Below are positions 15,757 through 22,936 of a stretch of 51,105 nucleotides of DNA, piece by piece. The DNA is from Geodermatophilaceae bacterium. GTDB lineage: Bacteria > Actinomycetota > Actinomycetes > Mycobacteriales > Geodermatophilaceae. The notes beneath the pieces were generated by a model. The model made no database searches, was not told the origin of the DNA, and saw only the letters and a program-made list of their open reading frames with translations. A program made the position numbers and the translations under genes. The stretch covers positions 1 to 51,105 of the forward strand of contig JACCTY010000026.1 in the NCBI GenBank assembly GCA_013812145.1, given 5' to 3'. Positions within the stretch are counted from its first letter, which is position 1. Every line of letters begins with the position of its first letter.

Positions 15757-16728
15757 ATGGACTACACCCACCTCGGCCGCACCGGCCTGCGCGTCAGCCG
15801 CCTCTGCCTCGGCACCATGAACTTCGGCCCGGAGACCTCCGAAGAGGACTCGCACCAGATCATGGACCGGGCGATCGAGTACGGCATCAACTTCTTCGAC
15901 ACCGCAAACGTCTACGGCTGGGGGGAGAACAAGGGCCGTACCGAGGAGATCGTCGGCTCCTGGTTCGGACAGGGCGGCGAACGGCGCGACCGCGTCGTAC
16001 TTGCCACCAAGCTGTACGGCGACATGTCCGAATGGCCCAACAACGGCAAGCTGTCAGCGCTGAACATCCGGCGGGCCTGCGAGGCCTCGCTGCGCCGGCT
16101 CAACACCGACTACATCGACCTCTACCAGTTCCACCACGTCGACCGCGACACGTCCTGGGATGAGATCTGGCAGGCCGTCGAGGTGCTCGTCGCCCAGGGC
16201 AAGATCCTGTACGCCGGAAGCTCCAACTTCGCCGGCTGGCACATCGCCGCCGCGAACGAGGCGGCCGCCCGGCGGAACTTCCTGGGCCTGGTCAGCGAGC
16301 AGTCGATCTACAACCTGCTGACCCGAGATGTCGAGCGCGAGGTCATCCCGGTCTGTGAGCACTACGGCCTCGGGCTGATCCCGTGGAGCCCGCTGCACGG
16401 TGGGCTGCTGGCCGGCGTACTGAAAAAGGAGCGCAAGGGCAAGCGCCGCAGCGGAGGGCGGGCCAAGGAGGGGCTCAAGGCCAACCGCAAGGCGATCACC
16501 GCGTACGAGGCGTTCTGCGACGAGCTGGGCTCCGACCCGGCCGATATCGGGCTGGCTTGGCTGCTGCATCAGCCGGTCGTCACCGCGCCGATCGTCGGTC
16601 CGCGGACGCTCGAGCAGCTGGACAGCGCGCTCGGCGCCACCAAGGTGTCCCTGGACACCGACGCGCTGGACCGGCTGGACGAGATCTTCCCCGGCTATGA
16701 GACCGCACCCGAGGACTACGCCTGGTGA
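15757..16728 (+). CDS. Aldo/keto reductase
   Basis: The 323-residue protein opens MDYTHLGRTGLRVSRLCLGT, the usual AKR start. It carries the catalytic region FFDTANVYG (Asp and Tyr near residues 48-53), ATKLYG (Lys near 84) and YQFHHVD (His near 125). The C-terminal NADPH site reads VGPRTLEQLDSALGATKV. It is the YajO/AKR11-13 type that reduces carbonyls with NADPH in the cytoplasm. No Shine-Dalgarno site is seen before the ATG, which lies only 27 bp from the divergent thioesterase start. The substrate is unknown. Confidence 0.92.
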   Translation: MDYTHLGRTGLRVSRLCLGTMNFGPETSEEDSHQIMDRAIEYGINFFDTANVYGWGENKGRTEEIVGSWFGQGGERRDRVVLATKLYGDMSEWPNNGKLSALNIRRACEASLRRLNTDYIDLYQFHHVDRDTSWDEIWQAVEVLVAQGKILYAGSSNFAGWHIAAANEAAARRNFLGLVSEQSIYNLLTRDVEREVIPVCEHYGLGLIPWSPLHGGLLAGVLKKERKGKRRSGGRAKEGLKANRKAITAYEAFCDELGSDPADIGLAWLLHQPVVTAPIVGPRTLEQLDSALGATKVSLDTDALDRLDEIFPGYETAPEDYAW

Positions 16729-16754
16729 ACGGGATCGTCACGACCTCGTGACGG

Positions 16755-16816
16755 TGATCAACTCGGGGTTGTGGTCGCTGGTTCACCCAAATAGCGACCA
16801 TAGCCCGAGTTGATCA
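16755..16816. repeat. 62-bp nested palindrome between convergent genes
   Basis: The outer arms tgatcaactcggg (16755-16767) and cccgagttgatca (16804-16816) pair over 13 bp. The inner arms tggtcgct (16772-16779) and agcgacca (16793-16800) pair over 8 bp, leaving a 13-nt loop. It lies between the reductase gene and the Rieske gene, which face each other. It may be a dispersed small palindromic element and could also serve as a two-way terminator. Its inner core recurs at 34839-34852. Confidence 0.85.
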
Positions 16817-16847
16817 TGGGTTCGCCCGAGACGGTCGGTGCCGTCGC

Positions 16848-17201
16848 TCAGTGATAGGGCTTGTGCGGGATCGCCGCGTCGTTGAGCTGCTGCTCCATGT
16901 CCACCCAGATTGCGCCGTCCTCGATCTTGCAGGCATACACGGGGATCGGGGTGACAGCCGGTATTCCGATCGGCTCGCCAGTCCTGAGGTCGAAGCGAGA
17001 ATTGTGCGCGGGGCAGATAAGCGTGTCATCGTCCTGCAGATAGCCCTCGTTCAGCGGCTGCTGCTGGTGCGTGCAGGTGTTGTGCACCGCTACTACCTCG
17101 TCCTCGTACAGGCGGACGATGCAGACCGGCTCGCCCAGCTGGACGAGCATCATGTCGCCCTCTTCCAGCTGGTCCAGATCGGCTATCGCTTTCCAAGCCA
17201 T
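16848..17201 (-). CDS. Rieske [2Fe-2S] ferredoxin
   Basis: The 117-residue protein has both cluster-binding boxes, CTHQQQPL (near residue 43) and CPAHNSRFD (near 64), in the CxH...CxxH arrangement. This size matches the small electron-transfer ferredoxins of ring-hydroxylating dioxygenases and NirD-like proteins. The start ATG has AAGGAG 8 nt upstream, inside the end of the previous gene. It follows the DUF2231-Rieske gene by 12 bp, so the two form an operon and may pass electrons to one another. No oxygenase or reductase is nearby to show the final acceptor. Confidence 0.92.
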   Translation of the reverse strand: MAWKAIADLDQLEEGDMMLVQLGEPVCIVRLYEDEVVAVHNTCTHQQQPLNEGYLQDDDTLICPAHNSRFDLRTGEPIGIPAVTPIPVYACKIEDGAIWVDMEQQLNDAAIPHKPYH

Positions 17202-17213
17202 GGTGCGTTCTCC

Positions 17214-18173
17214 TTAGGTTTTTTCGCGCCTGGATCGGGGCTGGGAGCCCCGTACCTCGATCCAGCCGTTCCGCACCCGCGTCGGGAGTACCGGCTGGGG
17301 GTGATGGGCGGGTCCCCGCACGATCTGGCCGTCGCGCAGGTCGAACCGGGACCCGTGCAGCGGGCAGGTGACGATGCATCCGGTGACGTCGCCGCGGCTG
17401 AGCAATCCGCCCGCGTGACTGCAGGTGTTGTCCAACGCATGCAGCTCCCCGTCGCTTCGGTGCAGCAGGACCTGCCTGCCCTCGACCTCGACTCCGGTCG
17501 ATGTGTCGTCCGGCAGGTCTGTCTCGGGCACCGCGCGGACCCACCGGTTGGGTCCGGCAGATCCTGCCACGCGGTTGACCATGACCGCCCTGCCCTGCAC
17601 GAGGTGTCCCCCGACGTACCCCGCGGCCGCCGTAACGGTCAGGCTGGTCGCGCTGAGTGCACGCGCCGGGCCGCGGTGCCCAGCCAGCCGCGCGGCCAGC
17701 GAGGCGCCCTGCAGCGCCACGCCCGCGACGTTCAGCACTCCGTGGAACAACCCGACCCGGCGATCCTCGCCGTCGCTCACGGTCCAGTCGGTGACTCCGG
17801 TCGCGACCGTGGCCACCGCAGCCAGCAAGCCGGCCGCACTCAGCGTCCCGGCCGGGTCCATCCGGCTGCCCGCTATCGGGACGTCCTTGCCCAGCAGGTC
17901 GAGTACGACGGTGCTTGACCACAGACCGATCGGTAGGTCGCTGAGCGCCGGGTGCAGGGCGTGTCCGGCCCACCGGCCGCCGTGCATGAGCTCGACAGCC
18001 AGGTTGTCCCGATAGCGGTCGTACAGCGGCTGCACCACACCGGACACGGCGTCGTTGAGAGCGTGCAGCCACTGCCATCGCCCCACGGCCGTGAACAGCT
18101 CCTGGTGCCAGGTGGTCAGCCGAGATGCCGCTCCGGCTGTCGTGGCACCGAACTGCCGATCGGTGCTCGACAT
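17214..18173 (-). CDS. DUF2231 membrane domain fused to a Rieske [2Fe-2S] domain
   Basis: The ATG at 18173 is preceded by GGGAG at good spacing and gives 319 residues; earlier in-frame starts lack such a site. Residues about 60-190 form a DUF2231 domain with HPALSDLPIGLW and several membrane helices. Residues about 210-315 are a Rieske domain with CSHAGGLL and CPLHGSRFD, which supply the Cys and His ligands. The fusion places a Rieske cluster at the membrane. It is transcribed just ahead of the soluble Rieske ferredoxin. It probably serves membrane electron transfer, though partners and redox reaction are unknown. Confidence 0.88.
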   Translation of the reverse strand: MSSTDRQFGATTAGAASRLTTWHQELFTAVGRWQWLHALNDAVSGVVQPLYDRYRDNLAVELMHGGRWAGHALHPALSDLPIGLWSSTVVLDLLGKDVPIAGSRMDPAGTLSAAGLLAAVATVATGVTDWTVSDGEDRRVGLFHGVLNVAGVALQGASLAARLAGHRGPARALSATSLTVTAAAGYVGGHLVQGRAVMVNRVAGSAGPNRWVRAVPETDLPDDTSTGVEVEGRQVLLHRSDGELHALDNTCSHAGGLLSRGDVTGCIVTCPLHGSRFDLRDGQIVRGPAHHPQPVLPTRVRNGWIEVRGSQPRSRREKT

Positions 18174-18315
18174 CTCAGGCTCCCTATGTGCTATCGCGAC
18201 CAGGGGCATGGTCTCATCCCCAGACCGCAGGTCGCCACCGCCCAAGTCATGACGGCTGGCTTGCGCGTCCTCACCCCGGTGACCGGCAGGGCCGCGACGA
18301 GCAGCCGCACGCCGC

Positions 18316-18732
18316 TCAGGTGCCTACGGTGTGTATCCGCAAGCCCATGGCATACAAGGCATCCTCCACCCGAAGCCGCTCCAGGTCCCGGGTCATCCCC
18401 ATCGGAAGCGTGGCGAGGTCGTGCTCGACGTCCAAGGCTCGGCACAGCGCGACCAGCACGTCGTCGTAGGCCATCTGGGTCCCATGCTGCCGCGCCCACG
18501 GCGCCCCGTGCGGCAGCTCGGCGAGCTTCCGTGACAACCTGCGGAGGTCGTCGACGAGCTGCCCGGTCTGCGGGCTGACCCGGTTCCGCTGCGCCCGACG
18601 GTCACGCCGGTCCTCGACGAGTCGACCCGTCGCACGCCACAGCCGAGGGCCGAACAACGGAACCAGAATCACGATGGCGACCAGGACACAGAGCAGCACG
18701 GTTTCGCCGACGCCGCCCCCGCTGCTGGGCAT
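18316..18732 (-). CDS. Small membrane-anchored protein of unknown function
   Basis: Starting from the ATG at 18732 the product is 138 residues (a GTG at 18750 is possible). One membrane segment (VLLCVLVAIVILVPLFG) is followed by a strongly basic stretch WRATGRLVEDRRDRRAQRNR and then a soluble, mostly helical domain with DDVLVALCRALDVEHDL and RDLERLRVEDALYAMGLRI. I do not recognise the family. It sits between the MFS exporter gene and the Rieske operon on the same strand, with a 142-bp gap downstream. The composition and codon use look like a real gene. Confidence 0.7.
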   Translation of the reverse strand: MPSSGGGVGETVLLCVLVAIVILVPLFGPRLWRATGRLVEDRRDRRAQRNRVSPQTGQLVDDLRRLSRKLAELPHGAPWARQHGTQMAYDDVLVALCRALDVEHDLATLPMGMTRDLERLRVEDALYAMGLRIHTVGT

Positions 18733-18780
18733 GGCCCACGGTAAGCCCACCTTCTGGGGACGACAAGCGGATCTGCGGGA

Positions 18781-20094
18781 TCAGCCGTGCTGACTCGCGG
18801 CTTCGGCCCGCACCGCCGGCGTACGCAGCTGCAGATGTGGCCGCCGCCTGACGTGGGCCTCCACCCGGATGCCGCTCTGCACGGCAAGCCGAGCACCGAT
18901 GGCCGCAGCGGCGACGACGCAGCACAACCCTCCGAGGATGATGCCGGAGCGGGCCCCGTAGTTCTCCGAAAGCCAGCCGATGATCGGAGCGCCGATCGGG
19001 GCGCCGCCCATGAAGAAGAGCAGGTACAGCGCCATCACCCGGCCGCGCATCGTGGCGTCGGTCCCGAGCTGTACCGAGGAGTTCGCCGCGATGACGAACG
19101 TCAGGGCGGCCGCCCCGGTCGGAACGAGCAGGATCGCGAAACTGGCGAAGGTCGGCATCACCCCGGCGATCATTTCCAGTACGCCGAAGCCCAGCGCCGC
19201 GCCGATCAACAGCCGAAGCCGAGGCCGCTCCCGGCGGCGGGTGGACAGCAGTGCTCCGGCCAGCGAGCCGAGCGCGATGCAGCTGCCCAGCAGCCCGAAC
19301 GCGGCGGCATCCAGCTCGAAGACTTCCCGCGCCATCAGCGCGGTGGTCAGCTGGAAGTTCATGCCGAACGTACCGACGATGAACACGAGGAGCATCGGGA
19401 GTAGCAGGTCAGGTCGGACGCGGACGTAGTGCAGGGCTTCGCGCAACTGACCCTTGCCGCGGGCCACCCGCTCTGATTTGAACAACTCAGCCGGGTGCAT
19501 CCGGGCCAACGCAACCAGCGTGAACGCGAAGCTGGCCGCGTTGAGCAGGAACACTGGCGCGGTACTGAACGCGGCGATCAGCAGGCCGGCGATGCCGGGG
19601 CCGACGAGGCGGGCGGCGTTGAACGTCGAGGAGTTCAGGCCGACGGCGTTCGGCAACCGCTCCGGGCCGACGAGTTCGGAGACGAACGCCTGTCGGATCG
19701 GGGTGTCCAGCGCCGTGGCGATGCCGAGCCCGGTGGCCAGTACGTAGACGTGCCACAGCGCGACGACGTTGGCCAGGTCGAGTACGCCGAGGAAGAGCGC
19801 CAGCACCCCCATCGAGGCCTGAGTGGCGAAGAGCAGCTTCCGCTTGTCGTAGCGGTCGGCGAGCATTCCGCCGTACATGCCGAAGAGGAGGATCGGGCCG
19901 AACTGCAGGGCGGTGACCACGCCGAGCGCGACGCCGCTGTTGTTCGACAACTCGAGGACCAGCCAGTCCTGGGCGACCCGCTGCATCCAGGTGCCGGTGT
20001 TCGAGATGAGACTGCCGGTGGCGAACAGCCGGTAGTTACGGACCCGCAGCGAAGCGAACATGCTGCCCGGTCTGGTCGGACGTTCTGGGCTCAC
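18781..20094 (-). CDS. MFS exporter (MFS_3 / EntS-like)
   Basis: The 437-residue protein has about twelve membrane helices. The opening SMFASLRVRNYRLFATGSLIS is typical of the MFS_3 group, and GGMLADRYDKRKLL after helix 2 is the conserved loop motif. This group exports siderophores, macrolides and other drugs with proton antiport. The GTG start overlaps the stop of the MarR gene as GTGA, so regulator and exporter form one transcript, the usual layout for MarR-controlled efflux. An ATG at 20061 is another possible start. The substrate is unknown. Confidence 0.9.
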   Translation of the reverse strand: MSPERPTRPGSMFASLRVRNYRLFATGSLISNTGTWMQRVAQDWLVLELSNNSGVALGVVTALQFGPILLFGMYGGMLADRYDKRKLLFATQASMGVLALFLGVLDLANVVALWHVYVLATGLGIATALDTPIRQAFVSELVGPERLPNAVGLNSSTFNAARLVGPGIAGLLIAAFSTAPVFLLNAASFAFTLVALARMHPAELFKSERVARGKGQLREALHYVRVRPDLLLPMLLVFIVGTFGMNFQLTTALMAREVFELDAAAFGLLGSCIALGSLAGALLSTRRRERPRLRLLIGAALGFGVLEMIAGVMPTFASFAILLVPTGAAALTFVIAANSSVQLGTDATMRGRVMALYLLFFMGGAPIGAPIIGWLSENYGARSGIILGGLCCVVAAAAIGARLAVQSGIRVEAHVRRRPHLQLRTPAVRAEAASQHG

Positions 20095-20528
20095 AAGCGC
20101 ACGAGGCGACCGATGACCTCACTCGCCGCCTTGAGGATGTCCCGCTCCTCTGGAGTCAGCTCGGCCAACCGCTGCGACAGCCACGCCTCGCGCATCCGGA
20201 TCTCCGCCAGGAGAAATTCCTCGGCAGCGGGCGTGAGGCTGACGATGACCTGTCGGCCGTCGGTCGGGTGCGGGGTACGCAGGACGAAGCCGCGCTCCTC
20301 GAGCGCGCAGACCACCCGGGTCATCGAGGGTGGTTGCACTCTTTCGTGCGCAGCCAGCTCGCCCGGGGTCATCGGCCCCTTGGCGTGCAGCGTGGACAGC
20401 GCGGCCAGATGCGTAAGCGTCATCGACGTGTCGGCGCGTTGCGAGCGCAACCGCCGGGACAACCGCATCACCGCCAAGCGCAGGTCGTGCGCCAGGGCGG
20501 GAGGAGTTGCTGTCTTCACCGCCGGCAC
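20091..20528 (-). CDS. MarR family transcriptional regulator
   Basis: The 145-residue protein has the winged-helix MarR fold. TLTHLAALSTLHAKGPMTPGEL is the helix-turn region near residue 37, with RVVCALEERGFVLR as recognition helix and wing entry, and PTDGRQVIVSLTPAAEEFL as the wing and dimer helix. It is a dimeric DNA-binding repressor that usually releases DNA on binding a small molecule. It is upstream of and overlaps the MFS exporter gene, so it most likely represses this two-gene operon. The region 20529-20582 upstream is short and I see no clear palindrome in it. Confidence 0.92.
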   Translation of the reverse strand: MPAVKTATPPALAHDLRLAVMRLSRRLRSQRADTSMTLTHLAALSTLHAKGPMTPGELAAHERVQPPSMTRVVCALEERGFVLRTPHPTDGRQVIVSLTPAAEEFLLAEIRMREAWLSQRLAELTPEERDILKAASEVIGRLVRL

Positions 20529-20582
20529 GGTCGTTAGCTTACCTCACGATCTCGCACCGTGCCATCACCTGAAGGTGCCGGG

Positions 20583-22085
20583 TCAGCCCACTCCGAACAG
20601 CGTGCTCAACGGGTCGATCGCGAAGTAGACGACGAACAGCGCCGAGCTGATCCAGAGCAGCGGGTGGATGTCCTTGGCGCGACCGGATGCTGCCCGCAGG
20701 ACCACCCAGGAGATGAAGCCGGCGCCGATCCCATTGGCGATGGAGAACGTGAACGGCATGACGGCGATCGTCAGGAATGCGGGCAGCGCCACCGAGAAAT
20801 CGGCCAGGTCGATGTGCCGGATCTGGCTGACCATCAAGGCCCCGACGACGACGAGCGCCGCCGTGGCGGCCTCGAACGGCACGATTTCGACCAACGGCGT
20901 GAAGAACAGCGCGACCAGGAACAGCGCTCCCGTCACGACGCTGGCCAGACCCGTGCGGGCGCCGTCTCCGACGCCGGCCGCCGATTCGACGTAGGTCGTG
21001 TTGGAAGACGAACTGGCTGCGCCGCCGGCCGCTGCTGCGAGCGAGTCGACGAAGAGCACGCGCTGGATCCCCGGCAGTTCCCCGTTCTTGTCCAGCAGGT
21101 TGCCCTCGGCGCCGACCGCGACGACGGTTCCCATCGTGTCGAAGAAGTCGGTCAGCAGCAGCGTGAAGACGAGCAGCATTGCCGTTACGACGGCCACCCG
21201 GTCGAAGCCGCCGAACAGCGAGAAGTTGCCGAGCAGAGCCAGGTCCGGGATTCGCACGACGTCGTCGGGCACCTGCGGCGTGTTGAGCTGCCAGCCGAAG
21301 CGGGTCACCACGCCGTTCTCATCGGTTACCGCCGGGCCGATGTCGGCGATCGCCTCCACGACTATCGCGATCACGGTGGTGACCACGATGCCGATGAGGA
21401 TCGCGCCCCTGATCCTCCTGGCGACCAGCACGCCCATGAGCAGCAGACCGGCGCAGAAGATGAGCAGCGGCCAGCCCTGGAGCAGGCCGCCGTACCCCAA
21501 CTGCACCGGGACCGGGCCGGCATCGCTGCGCCGTGCGAAGCCGGCGTCGACCAGACCGATGAACGCCAGGAACAGCCCGATCCCCACGCCGATCGCGGCC
21601 TTGAGCTGGTTGGGGATGGCATGCATGATCGCCGTGCGCAGGCCGGTCAGCACGAGGAGCGTGATGATCAGGCCCTCGATCACGACCAAACCCATGGCAT
21701 CGGGCCACGACATCTGGCTGGCGATGCCGAATGCGACGAGCGCGTTGAGCCCGAGGCCGGTCGCGATCGCGAAGGGGTACTTGCCGATCACACCCATCAG
21801 GATCGTCATGACGGCGGCGACGAGGGCGGTGACCGCTGCCACCGCGGGGATCCCCAGCACCAGCCCGTCGGCGTCCGGCGTCGTCCCGATGATGAACGGG
21901 TTGAGTACGACGATGTAGGCCATCGTCATGAACGTGACGACGCCGCCGCGCACCTCTCGGGCCACCGTCGAGCCGCGGTGGCTGATCTCGAAGTAACGGT
22001 CCAGCCCGTTCCGGGGTGGGGCCGGGACGGGCGCCCGTGCCTGCTGTGCTGGGCTGGAAGTACCTGGATAGTGCGGAAAGGTCAT
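20583..22085 (-). CDS. NCS2 family purine permease (AzgA-like)
   Basis: The 500-residue membrane protein has the NCS2 fold. It shows LLTDFFDTMGTVVAVGAEGN near residue 315, the SSSSNTTYVESAAGVGDG loop near 368 and GLGLNALVAFGIASQMSW near 125, matching AzgA-type adenine/guanine/hypoxanthine:proton symporters. The ATG has GAGG just upstream. It faces a DUF2530 membrane protein across a 96-bp divergent region. Transport of hypoxanthine or adenine is inferred from family. Length is usual for the family. Confidence 0.93.
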   Translation of the reverse strand: MTFPHYPGTSSPAQQARAPVPAPPRNGLDRYFEISHRGSTVAREVRGGVVTFMTMAYIVVLNPFIIGTTPDADGLVLGIPAVAAVTALVAAVMTILMGVIGKYPFAIATGLGLNALVAFGIASQMSWPDAMGLVVIEGLIITLLVLTGLRTAIMHAIPNQLKAAIGVGIGLFLAFIGLVDAGFARRSDAGPVPVQLGYGGLLQGWPLLIFCAGLLLMGVLVARRIRGAILIGIVVTTVIAIVVEAIADIGPAVTDENGVVTRFGWQLNTPQVPDDVVRIPDLALLGNFSLFGGFDRVAVVTAMLLVFTLLLTDFFDTMGTVVAVGAEGNLLDKNGELPGIQRVLFVDSLAAAAGGAASSSSNTTYVESAAGVGDGARTGLASVVTGALFLVALFFTPLVEIVPFEAATAALVVVGALMVSQIRHIDLADFSVALPAFLTIAVMPFTFSIANGIGAGFISWVVLRAASGRAKDIHPLLWISSALFVVYFAIDPLSTLFGVG

Positions 22086-22181
22086 GGCCGCCTCACAGGA
22101 GCACGCTCAGGCTGACTGCTACAGCGTGCCAGAGCAGGCGTCGACGTCGCCGCTGCGACACCCGTCCGTATCCTGAGCGCC

Positions 22182-22409
22182 ATGCCCCGGCCGCTGCGGC
22201 CCGCCCCCGAGCCGCTCGACGTGAACGCGACGACGGTCATCGTGGCTGGTACGGCTGCGTGGTTCACCGCCTTTGTGGTGCTGCTGTTCTTTGCCGGCCG
22301 CCTTGCCGATGCCGGCCAGCTCGTGTGGATGTGGACCGCGCTGGCCGGTTGGGTGCTCGGACTGCTCGGTCTCTGGATCGCCGTCCGTCAGCAACGCCGC
22401 CGCCGCTAG
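22182..22409 (+). CDS. DUF2530 small membrane protein
   Basis: The 75-residue protein has a short N-terminal tail (PRPLRPAPEPLDVN), two membrane helices (TVIVAGTAAWFTAFVVLLFF and MWTALAGWVLGLLGLWIAV) and a basic C-terminus QQRRRR. This pattern, with the LDVN segment before helix 1, fits actinobacterial DUF2530 proteins. They are often next to NCS2 permease genes, as here, where the permease is divergently transcribed. The function is unknown; a helper for the permease is only a guess from context. Confidence 0.8.
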   Translation: MPRPLRPAPEPLDVNATTVIVAGTAAWFTAFVVLLFFAGRLADAGQLVWMWTALAGWVLGLLGLWIAVRQQRRRR

Positions 22410-22457
22410 CGCTGGTCGGATCCACAACGGGCGCGTCGGAGCTGGCAGGCTTGCACC

Positions 22458-22931
22458 GTGGCGGCCAAGAACAGCGCCGGATTGTTGCTGTTCCGGCGGA
22501 CCGGCGCGACGGTCGAGGTGCTGCTCGCCCACATGGGTGGGCCCTTCTGGCAACGGCGTGACGCTGGCGCCTGGACCCTTCCCAAGGGTGAGTACGAGCC
22601 GGACGAAGCGCCGCTGGCCGCGGCGGGCCGTGAGTTCGCCGAGGAGCTCGGCGTCCCGGTGCCGGTGGGGGACTTCCTCGAACTCGGGTTGGTCAGGCAG
22701 GCCGCCGGAAAACAGGTCACGGCTTGGGCGCTGGAGGGTGACCTCCACCCGGCGGACGTCGTACCCGGCGTCTTCGAGATGGAGTGGCCGAAGGGGTCGG
22801 GCCGCATCAGCGAGTTCCCGGAGGTCGACCGCGTCGAGTGGTTCGCTCTTGCCGATGCCCGGGGCAGACTCGTGGCCGCCCAGCAGGAGTTCCTCGACCG
22901 CCTCGGCACACTGCTCGATCACGGTGCCTGA
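22458..22931 (+). CDS. Nudix hydrolase
   Basis: The 157-residue protein carries a complete Nudix box near residues 42-64. The G is followed by five residues and E, then after seven residues REFAEELGV. An extended kinase-like opening KNSAGLLLFRRTG and WTLPKGEYE place it in the Ap4A hydrolase/YfcD-like group. It would hydrolyse a nucleoside diphosphate linked to another moiety using Mg2+. The GTG start lies 48 bp after the DUF2530 gene. It converges with the large ATPase gene with a 5-bp gap. The substrate cannot be told. Confidence 0.92.
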   Translation: MAAKNSAGLLLFRRTGATVEVLLAHMGGPFWQRRDAGAWTLPKGEYEPDEAPLAAAGREFAEELGVPVPVGDFLELGLVRQAAGKQVTAWALEGDLHPADVVPGVFEMEWPKGSGRISEFPEVDRVEWFALADARGRLVAAQQEFLDRLGTLLDHGA

Positions 22932-22936
22932 CTGCG

